DNA from: Francisella sp. LA112445
Lineage (GTDB): Bacteria > Pseudomonadota > Gammaproteobacteria > Francisellales > Francisellaceae
Direction of reading: 5' to 3'
DNA: 64,000 bases
Assembly (NCBI RefSeq): GCF_012224145.1
Contig: NZ_CP041030.1
Span: 310,001-374,000, forward strand
The position numbers and the translations under genes are program-made. Shown piece by piece: positions 17,892 to 25,245 of this stretch. The notes below the pieces were generated by a model that was not told where the DNA came from, did no database searches, and worked only from the letters and a program-made list of their open reading frames with translations. Within the stretch, counting starts at the first letter, position 1, and each line of letters opens with the position of its first letter.

Positions 17892-18521
17892 ATGCTAAAG
17901 AAGTTTATTATTATTTTTATATATATGCTAATAACATCAAAAACAATATATGCAATAAACTGTAGTTTCCAAGGTTTTGAGAAAAATCGTGTTGATAGTA
18001 GGCTAGAGTTTAAATGTCATGAAGATACATCTTTAAAAGATAATAAACTAATATTTTATATAATAGGCAAGAATGTCAAAATAAAAACTATAGAAACCTC
18101 AGAAGGTAAGGTTGATTTTGATATTGCTGATATTTCGAAAAATATTAAGCAGGTCAGTGTGAATATATCAATAGAAACATGGTTGATGGATTTTGACTAT
18201 ACAGCAGATAAAGATAAAAAAATCGAACTAACAATAATATCTAAGCAAGATAGTAATCGCGATTTTAAAATATTATGGGGAGGGGTGATAAAGAACTCTC
18301 ATAGTTCAAAGAAAAGTAAAAATAATAATTTTCAGTTTTATAGAAATGATGATGATCAATTTTATATTGTTAAAAAAGGTTTAAGTTGTTACTTAGAAGA
18401 TGATTGTGATGATGATATTAAGATATTGGATAGTAGCTGTAACTCTCAAAAGTGTAAACTTTTGAAACAGAAGTTAGGTATTTATTCTGATTTTGGTATA
18501 ATTCATCAAAGGGATATGTGA
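17892..18521 (+). CDS. Exported protein of unknown function in the pilin cluster
   Basis: I do not recognise this 209-aa protein. It has a hydrophobic N-terminus that looks like a cleavable signal peptide (MLKKFIIIFIYMLITSKTIYA), a probable beta-rich body, and a cysteine-rich C-terminal end (four Cys plus Asp-rich EDDCDDD). It lies 10 bp after the PilX-like gene and its stop overlaps a possible GTG start of the next pilin. Its position suggests a periplasmic partner of the minor pilins. No catalytic motif is visible. Confidence 0.6.
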   Translation: MLKKFIIIFIYMLITSKTIYAINCSFQGFEKNRVDSRLEFKCHEDTSLKDNKLIFYIIGKNVKIKTIETSEGKVDFDIADISKNIKQVSVNISIETWLMDFDYTADKDKKIELTIISKQDSNRDFKILWGGVIKNSHSSKKSKNNNFQFYRNDDDQFYIVKKGLSCYLEDDCDDDIKILDSSCNSQKCKLLKQKLGIYSDFGIIHQRDM

Positions 18522-18544
18522 TTAGAGTATTTAGGTGTACAATT

Positions 18545-19036
18545 ATGAAAAATATTAAAGGTTATTCTCTTGTTGAGATGATGATTGTCATAGCAATTTT
18601 TGTGATATTAGCTGTTGCTGCGACAAGTTATATAAGAAGTGATGGTTATTCTCAAGAGAGCCAAAGAGAGCAGATAGAGAGCTTAATAAAGACTGCTAGA
18701 ATAACAGCATTACAAAATAATGAAACGGTTACTATATGTTCATCAAATGATAAGGCAAACTTAACTTGCGTCAATAATACTTTATGGAATGGTAACTCTA
18801 TAATAGCTTTCTCAGACAATACATTACTAGCAGCTGTAGATTCCCCAAACACTGGTAACTACTCTGCACGCTTAAATAATAATGGAGAAACATCTATAGA
18901 GATAGCTGGTAGAGGTAGAGCATCAAATGATAGGGCTACTTTGACACTATGTGAAGGAAGTGATGCATATAGCCAAATGGAAATTAACTCTCGTGGTAAT
19001 GTAACCGTAGGAGATCCTACTAGTAATCCTTGTTAA
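18545..19036 (+). CDS. FimT/GspH-like minor pilin
   Basis: A 163-aa prepilin with a six-residue leader MKNIKG and mature start YSLVEMMIVIAIFVILAVAA, with Glu +5: a classical PilD substrate. C-terminal Cys residues (TICSSND, LTCVN, LTLCEGS, SNPC) could form disulfides; a GspH/FimT fold (RGRASNDRATLTLCEG) is suggested. The ATG at 18545 gives a typical leader with AGG 9 bp upstream. A GTG at 18518, overlapping the previous stop and preceded by AAAGGGA, would add nine residues and is the alternative. Six bases separate its stop from the convergent gene. Confidence 0.8.
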   Translation: MKNIKGYSLVEMMIVIAIFVILAVAATSYIRSDGYSQESQREQIESLIKTARITALQNNETVTICSSNDKANLTCVNNTLWNGNSIIAFSDNTLLAAVDSPNTGNYSARLNNNGETSIEIAGRGRASNDRATLTLCEGSDAYSQMEINSRGNVTVGDPTSNPC

Positions 19037-19042
19037 TGTTTT

Positions 19043-19861
19043 TTAATAAGCTTTAATTATTCCATATGGTGATGGTGCATCTGTTATATTTTTATTGTCT
19101 TGCTCAGAAGTTAGCATAGTTTGGAAAGTTGAAGGATTATATTCTACTTTAAAATTTGAGTCTGTGTCTGTACTTAAACTATAACTTTTAATTGTTTCTA
19201 GTTCTGAAATGCTATACACATGAGCAACTATTTTTGAGTCGGCTGTCTGCTCAACTATTAAGATAGTATTTTTATCTAAAGGTATTATATTTTTGATATC
19301 ATGATAGCTATTTGGTGAAGATATTTGAACTTGTTGAGCTGTATTAGTATCTGTATCTACCTTGTAAATTATTAGAGAATCTTCACTTACATTATTATGT
19401 GATGCACATATGAGAAAGATTCCATTGTTATTTTTAATAACTATGGGCATTAATTGTATTTCAATTGGAGAAACAGTTGAGGAGTTTGTATTTTCTAGAT
19501 CAGGGTTCATTATGTAAATAGATGAAAATTCCTCACCTGATGGCCCTTTTTCCGTAGGAATAACAATTATCTTGTCAGTTATTTGGGTATTATCTAAAGA
19601 TATTGGAATTACGATAACACGACTTAGGGTTAGGCCTGTAGTAATGGTTTTTGGTTTTATAAGATTATACTTATCTCCATCAAGAGACATAAGCTCTAGT
19701 TTTAAATCTCCGGATGAGTCAGTTTTAGATATTAGATTATATAGGCCATTTTGTGTTGGGATAAAACTAATATTTACAAATGCAAACAGTATGCTAGGAA
19801 TTACTAGTAATATGCTCAAGGTAGTAATTTTTTTTAGCTTAATTAATTTTCTAATGAACAT
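19043..19861 (-). CDS. Exported or membrane-anchored beta-rich protein of unknown function
   Basis: I do not recognise this 272-aa protein. An N-terminal hydrophobic segment (ITTLSILLVIPSILFAFVNI, after basic residues) is a signal peptide or anchor. The rest is beta-rich with repeated strands such as KIIVIPTE, SSIYIMNPD and SLIIYKVDTD, resembling propeller blades like those in the PilX-like protein at 16478. It is convergent with the FimT-like gene and 38 bp downstream of the pilin-like gene at 19900, so the two minus-strand genes may form an operon nested within the pilin cluster. Confidence 0.55.
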   Translation of the reverse strand: MFIRKLIKLKKITTLSILLVIPSILFAFVNISFIPTQNGLYNLISKTDSSGDLKLELMSLDGDKYNLIKPKTITTGLTLSRVIVIPISLDNTQITDKIIVIPTEKGPSGEEFSSIYIMNPDLENTNSSTVSPIEIQLMPIVIKNNNGIFLICASHNNVSEDSLIIYKVDTDTNTAQQVQISSPNSYHDIKNIIPLDKNTILIVEQTADSKIVAHVYSISELETIKSYSLSTDTDSNFKVEYNPSTFQTMLTSEQDNKNITDAPSPYGIIKAY

Positions 19862-19899
19862 ATTTTCTTAGGTAAGTCTTATATAAAAGGTTTTTTCGT

Positions 19900-20439
19900 T
19901 TATTTTTTTATTAATTTACAATTACCTGGAAGATAGTCTTCATGTATTCCACTTCCAAATGCCGTACACCTCCATTGTACAGTATCTTTGTCTTTAGTTA
20001 TAGTTGGAGTTAAAGTAATATATCCTGTTCCTGTTACTAGTTGTTTTCCTTCTTTACCAATATCAATCTTTATTTGATTCAGTTGTTGATCAATGAAGGT
20101 ATATTTGGGTAGTGGTGTATTTGTAGTAGGTTTGTTTTTAAATATAATCTTATCTGCTAGATTTTTTTGGATTACTTCAGTTTCTTGTATTGCAACAGAT
20201 ATCTTTGATCTGATTAAGTATGCTTGAGCTATCGGAAGAGCAATAACACCTAGTATAAAAACTATTACTATAAGCATAAGTTTTTCTTTGCTGATTATAC
20301 TTTTCTTCGAAGAAGATATTGCAGTGTTGCTAAATCCTTTCTTTCTTTGATAAAACTCTTGAGCTCGTTGTCTTTCAGTTGCTTCAAAAATTTTTTTCTC
20401 TAAATTGTAGAAATCTTTAAAGCTATTATTATCTTTCAT
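19900..20439 (-). CDS. Pilin-like membrane protein with no canonical prepilin site
   Basis: A 179-aa protein. Residues ~54-80 (KLMLIVIVFILGV, then ALPIAQAYLIRSKISVA) match the alpha1 helix of type IVa pilins ([26 protein letters not shown] type) with one gap. The C-terminus has the pilin disulfide loop: VQWRC (C158) to YLPGNC (C174), preceded by GYITLTP. But about 50 residues precede the helix, Glu +5 is Lys, and no Gly-Phe junction lies directly before the helix. A KKGF (32-36) sits 18 residues too early. It may be an uncleaved, bitopic pilin homologue. Confidence 0.65.
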   Translation of the reverse strand: MKDNNSFKDFYNLEKKIFEATERQRAQEFYQRKKGFSNTAISSSKKSIISKEKLMLIVIVFILGVIALPIAQAYLIRSKISVAIQETEVIQKNLADKIIFKNKPTTNTPLPKYTFIDQQLNQIKIDIGKEGKQLVTGTGYITLTPTITKDKDTVQWRCTAFGSGIHEDYLPGNCKLIKK

Positions 20440-20715
20440 AAAGAGATATGCACTTTTGATGCTTAGGTGACGACATTATAGTGAGTTCTTTTATCAAAGA
20501 AAACTAGTTTTTGATTAAAAAATATTGCTTTAATTTAAGTGTAAATTTAAAAGTAGAAAGACTAAAATCTGTCTTAATATATTTTTATTTTTCCATAAAT
20601 ATAATATCTATTTGTCTATATTATACATAATAAATCTTTATTTTAAGCTCTTATTAAGTCTGATATTGTGTATTATATTTAGTAAGAAAAAATTTATTGT
20701 TTTAGAAGGTTATAT
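20440..20715. other. Divergent intergenic region
   Basis: A 276-bp AT-rich gap between the minus-strand pilin-like gene and the plus-strand glucosaminidase gene. It must hold both promoters; several TATAAT-like strings occur (for example around 20620-20680), but no pair is convincing. No RNA gene or repeat is seen. Confidence 0.4.
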
Positions 20716-21510
20716 ATGTTGTCTGTTATATTTAAGAGAAAGTATCTTATTTTAGTTGTTTTACTGATTTCTAGTTTATGTTTCGCGAATTCTGCTAAAT
20801 ATCATTTAGCGACAAGTCCTGTTAAGCTAGATCACAATAAACCTGACTTTGCTAACATTAAAGATGTGGCAAAAAAGAAAAAGCTCTTTATTGATTTTAT
20901 GTCAAAAGAAATTAAAGAAGCAAATAAAGAGATCTGTAGTGAAAGAAAGAGTATTATAAGTTTACAAAAAGATTTAGACAAACAAAAAAAACTAAATAAA
21001 CAGCAATTAGAAACACTTAATAAATATACACAGTTTTATAAGGTTCCAAATGATCAACCTTTAGCGAAGCAGATTGATGATTTGTTAGTTCGAGTAAATA
21101 TAGCACCTAGAAGTTTGGTTATAGCACAAGCAATATTAGAAACAGGTTGGGGAACTTCAAGATTTGCAGTTAAATATAATAATTACTTTGGACTACATTG
21201 TTTTGAGAAAGACTGCGGTGTAAAAGCAAAAAGGTCAGATGCACAAGTAGAGATATTTAATGACGTTGGAGATAGTGTTTTAGCATATTATTATAAATTA
21301 AATACTGGGGGAAAATTTGCTAAATTTAGAGATGTTAGAGCATCAACTAGTATGCAGAAAGAAGATATCGATAGCTTGATAGATACTTTAGGAGAGTATT
21401 CATCTTTAGAGGGACAAGAATACCAAACAAGGCTAAAAGGTGTTATTAATTATAATCATTTAGGCGGCTATGACAATACATGTGACCTCTCAGTAATAAA
21501 CCAAAATTAG
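20716..21510 (+). CDS. Bax/FlgJ-type peptidoglycan N-acetylglucosaminidase, exported
   Basis: A 264-aa protein with an N-terminal signal (hydrophobic ~residues 8-25), a basic/coiled-coil linker (~60-105) and a C-terminal glucosaminidase domain (PF01832 type). Key stretch: RSLVIAQAILETGWGTSRFA with catalytic Glu142, then NNYFGLHCF, and a final LKGVINYNHLGGYD helix. It resembles E. coli Bax. It cuts peptidoglycan glycan strands in the periplasm. Placed between two minor pilin cassettes, it could open the wall for pilus passage; that link is positional inference. Confidence 0.8.
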   Translation: MLSVIFKRKYLILVVLLISSLCFANSAKYHLATSPVKLDHNKPDFANIKDVAKKKKLFIDFMSKEIKEANKEICSERKSIISLQKDLDKQKKLNKQQLETLNKYTQFYKVPNDQPLAKQIDDLLVRVNIAPRSLVIAQAILETGWGTSRFAVKYNNYFGLHCFEKDCGVKAKRSDAQVEIFNDVGDSVLAYYYKLNTGGKFAKFRDVRASTSMQKEDIDSLIDTLGEYSSLEGQEYQTRLKGVINYNHLGGYDNTCDLSVINQN

Positions 21511-21668
21511 TCTGTTATTAAGTTTAAATATACTAAATATTAATCATATTTATATCATAAATTATATTCTGGTTTAAACATATAAAACCTTTTGAAAGTA
21601 TATATTTATATTATAAAATTTATATCTGCATATTATAAAAAATGCTGTAAATTATTGGATATGGGATT

Positions 21669-22592
21669 ATGTTTTTAGCAAGAAACCAAAAAGGTATATC
21701 TTTAGTAGAGGTTCTAGTAAGCGTTGCAATAATGGTTATAGTATCTTTTCTAATAGTTGATACTTTTTATCAAGCTAGAGTAAGCTTTAACACTTCTGTA
21801 CAAAATCTTGATTCATATAAAAATAATGTTGAAGCTCGACTTATTTTTACCAACTTAATTGATAACGCCTATATAACTGGTAATGAGACATACTCTATTT
21901 TGAAAAAAAGAAACACCGCTATAAATTCAATCCCAGAAGTAAATCCTTTTGCTTATCCTTTAATATATGCACAATCTGCACCGTTAGTTACTGGTTCTAA
22001 TTTTCCAACTGATGCACAGCAAGGTACTGATGTATTAGTTTTACAAACCATAGATTTTCCCATAACCCTTGAAAATGCAGTTAGCTCTAGCGACCAGACT
22101 ATAACCTTTAATAAAGTATACTCTGGAACTAAGCAATATATGATGCTCACAGATGATACAAGCCAAAGCCTTCTACTTAGAGATTCAGCTAGGGTTAATA
22201 ATGGTAGTACTACATTTAATCTAGCGGCTCCAATTGGCCAAAGCTATCCAGCTGGATCAACACTATATACTGGTTATACTATAAAAGTGATCTATATTAG
22301 GGATACTGGAAGAGTAGATAGTCATGGGAATAATGAATTTGAGTTATATGAAAGATCATTTAGTAATAATGAAGCGACAGGTCAAACAAATCAAGCATTA
22401 CTTAAAGGAGTTAGTGATCTACATATAAGCTATAAAACTGCTGGCCAGAATCAACAATGGCAAGCAGTAACCGCTCAAATGAACAAAAAGCTGTGGTATC
22501 GTGAGATACGTGGAATAAAAATTGATTATCGATTAGATGGGCAAGATCAAGAAGTTGTGTTGTCTTTTAATGGTATAAGTGGATTAGGTTAG
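21669..22592 (+). CDS. PilW-like minor pilin, cassette 2
   Basis: A 307-aa prepilin: leader MFLARNQKG, then ISLVEVLVSVAIMVIVSFLI with Glu +5. The large C-terminal domain parallels that of the 15561 gene and ends in GVSDLHISYKT... IKIDYRL. It precedes the first giant PilX-like gene by 7 bp, repeating the PilW-PilX order of cassette 1. GGGA lies before its ATG. It is likely PilD-processed and part of a pilus or type II-like tip complex. Confidence 0.8.
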   Translation: MFLARNQKGISLVEVLVSVAIMVIVSFLIVDTFYQARVSFNTSVQNLDSYKNNVEARLIFTNLIDNAYITGNETYSILKKRNTAINSIPEVNPFAYPLIYAQSAPLVTGSNFPTDAQQGTDVLVLQTIDFPITLENAVSSSDQTITFNKVYSGTKQYMMLTDDTSQSLLLRDSARVNNGSTTFNLAAPIGQSYPAGSTLYTGYTIKVIYIRDTGRVDSHGNNEFELYERSFSNNEATGQTNQALLKGVSDLHISYKTAGQNQQWQAVTAQMNKKLWYREIRGIKIDYRLDGQDQEVVLSFNGISGLG

Positions 22593-22599
22593 TCAGAGC

Positions 22600-25155
22600 A
22601 TGAGTATGAATCTTAGAAGAAAGAAATATGATAGTGGTGTTGCTTTAGTTTTTGCTATTTCAATAGCAATAGTTTTTATAGTAATGGGCTTTTTACTTTT
22701 TGCTTTAGTTCGCTCTGATCTTTTTATACAGAAAGCTGAAAAGAAAAACTTAGAAAAAAAGATCCAAATTCAGCAGGCATTTAAAGCGAGTGTTGTCTCT
22801 GGCTCGCAGTTTGTTTATAACAAAAATACAATACCTTCTGGATCTACGGAATCAAAAACTCTTAGCAATGAGGTTGGATATACGCTTGAGATTTCTAATA
22901 GTGACTTAGCTAGTGGCTCTAGTGCTTTTGTGATTACTGATGGTAGCTATACTATGAGAACTAGAGAGTACTATGTCAAAATGGCTTTAGCCAAACGCAC
23001 AAAGAATATCGTTATAAATGTGCCTAGCAGTACGCAACCTAGTGTAGATGGCTCGATAGATAAATCAACAATATCTTTAAATGTTCCTGCTATCAATAGG
23101 AATAATCTTTCAAGTACTCAATTAAATGCAGAAGGTAAACTTATAGATAAGGAAGTAGGCTATATTGGCAGTCTAAAGATTGATGGTAATAATCCAACAC
23201 TTGAATTGAATATTAAAAATAGTGTAGAACCTAAAACACTTAAACTATCTGGTCTTGAGTCGGGAGTATTAGCTTTATCACAAGGTTGGGAGTTGAAAAA
23301 TGGAATTTGGGACCTTTCTATAGGTGTCTTTAATCCAAATACTGAGGAAGGTTGTGTCATAAACTCTTCATTAGATAACTTTTTAAATAATTTTACAAGT
23401 CTAAACTGTGTAAATCTTAATGAGGAGGAAGAAGAGGATATCCAAGGAGCTAGATATCCAAATCCTCAAGCTTATCCAGTTTGCATTGCAGGACAAAGAT
23501 ACTCAGAAGGTTATATATGTCAAGAAGATGGTATTTCGTTTATTGCAAACAGAAATAATGCAGATGCTTTACCTTTTGAAAATGATGGTGATTGGAGAGT
23601 ATATTATCCAGATCCTCAGTGGGTTGAGCCATATACTCAAGGTGCTAGATATAGTGTTGGAGACTTGGTTGTATATGATGGTCGATTATATAAGAATAAT
23701 AGTGATGGTCAAATGGTACATACATTTGATAATGCAAAATTCAAATTAGATGGAATTTATCCATGGAGCGAAAGAATCCAGTATTTACCAGGGAATATCG
23801 TTACATATAATGGTAAATTCTATCAAGCAGATAAAAAAACAAGAAACGATCCTTCTGATACTAAAAGATGGACAGATCTTGGTGATACATATGAAGGTAA
23901 GGCAGTAGATAGTTATCCGCTGGAGAAGATAGTCTTCCCTTATAGAGAGGAAGATCCAAGCCAAACATTACTAAATTGTAAGGGAGAGTACCCACCTATA
24001 GATACAGATACATATCAGCAATGTGTTGATGGAGATGTATATAATCAAGGAGATATGTGTTATGAAAATAATATGCTATTTGTAGCACAATATTGGACTT
24101 CAGGTTCTCCTTTTAAAAATCCAAACGCATGGAGATTGTATTTACCAAATTCTAGTTGGGTTGTGCCATTTAGTTATAACGTTATGTATGCAGATAAGCC
24201 AACAAAAGTGATTTTTGATCATAGACGTTTTGTAAATCAATGGTGGGTTAATGCAGGCAAAGATCCATACGAAGATAGTGCTTGGAAAGTAGATGGGATT
24301 TATGAATGGAATAAAGATATTACATACTTAAAAGATGATGTCGTTATTTTATATGATAATTTTTATAGAGCTAAGTGGCAAAATAAAGATCAAAATCCAT
24401 TAAATAATAGTGGCAATAGTGGTGAATGGGAAAATCTAGGTCTAACTTATCAGGGTAAATCAGCACATGAGTATTTAGATGCTTGTGATAGTGTTGTCAG
24501 AAGTTTTGTAATATTTAAATCATCTTGCCATGGGTTTAGCTGTACAGCTGATATAGTTCAACCATCAACTACTCAGTTATATACTTATGAGATATATGAT
24601 AAAAGTGGATCTCTTCTAGGATCTACTACTAGTAGCAGTGTGGATTTCACCTTTAAAACAGCAGGAGATCATAAAATATATGCTATAGCTAAGAACTTAG
24701 CTGGGGTTGAAGTGTATAAATCTAATGAATTAGACTACACAGTTGAGTCGCAATTGACGAAAGATCCTATTACATACTTAGACCCAACAGGGTATGGACC
24801 TAGATATACAGATAAATTATTCTCAGATAGTGGGCTCGTTGTTACAGCGACGACAGACTATATTACATTTAATTGTCCAACTGGATATAGCTTTATAAAA
24901 GGAGCAGATGCAATTAAAAGTAGAAACAGTAAAACATATAGAACGTATGATGATTCTACATATGCAATGAAAGGCGTAAGAATATTTGCAGATAAAAATA
25001 CAGATTCTGCAGAATCAGTAGTTTATACAGGATCTTCTGTAGTGTACCAAAATAATATCAAAGAGAAAGGCAGTGGCGGCTGGTTTAAGCATACTAACTA
25101 TATTACAAGAGCAGTTTGTGTTCCAGATGAGAGTGATGGGCACTGGGATATTTAG
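22600..25155 (+). CDS. Giant PilX-like minor pilin with CBM5/12-like (chitin-binding) modules, copy A
   Basis: An 851-aa protein. Residues ~12-38 (SGVALVFAISIAIVFIVMGF) form a pilin-like helix after a basic leader, with Phe instead of Glu at +5 as in PilX/GspK types. A common middle domain (~145-265) follows. Residues ~283-430 and ~460-624 are two tandem units, each with three CBM5/12-like modules (YxxGDxVxYxGxxYxA...W patterns such as YLPGNIVTYNGKFYQADK and NFYRAKWQNKDQNP). Then come a PKD/Ig-like domain (~634-720) and a C-terminal domain (~724-851) ending ESDGHWDI. Probable surface adhesin for chitin-like glycans. Confidence 0.75.
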   Translation: MSMNLRRKKYDSGVALVFAISIAIVFIVMGFLLFALVRSDLFIQKAEKKNLEKKIQIQQAFKASVVSGSQFVYNKNTIPSGSTESKTLSNEVGYTLEISNSDLASGSSAFVITDGSYTMRTREYYVKMALAKRTKNIVINVPSSTQPSVDGSIDKSTISLNVPAINRNNLSSTQLNAEGKLIDKEVGYIGSLKIDGNNPTLELNIKNSVEPKTLKLSGLESGVLALSQGWELKNGIWDLSIGVFNPNTEEGCVINSSLDNFLNNFTSLNCVNLNEEEEEDIQGARYPNPQAYPVCIAGQRYSEGYICQEDGISFIANRNNADALPFENDGDWRVYYPDPQWVEPYTQGARYSVGDLVVYDGRLYKNNSDGQMVHTFDNAKFKLDGIYPWSERIQYLPGNIVTYNGKFYQADKKTRNDPSDTKRWTDLGDTYEGKAVDSYPLEKIVFPYREEDPSQTLLNCKGEYPPIDTDTYQQCVDGDVYNQGDMCYENNMLFVAQYWTSGSPFKNPNAWRLYLPNSSWVVPFSYNVMYADKPTKVIFDHRRFVNQWWVNAGKDPYEDSAWKVDGIYEWNKDITYLKDDVVILYDNFYRAKWQNKDQNPLNNSGNSGEWENLGLTYQGKSAHEYLDACDSVVRSFVIFKSSCHGFSCTADIVQPSTTQLYTYEIYDKSGSLLGSTTSSSVDFTFKTAGDHKIYAIAKNLAGVEVYKSNELDYTVESQLTKDPITYLDPTGYGPRYTDKLFSDSGLVVTATTDYITFNCPTGYSFIKGADAIKSRNSKTYRTYDDSTYAMKGVRIFADKNTDSAESVVYTGSSVVYQNNIKEKGSGGWFKHTNYITRAVCVPDESDGHWDI

Positions 25156-25245
25156 TATGATATAATTATAGTATTGTTTAGTTTAGTGATTTGATGTTGT
25201 AGTGTTTTGAAGTAGTTAAATAGTTACTTGGATTTATAAGGTAAT

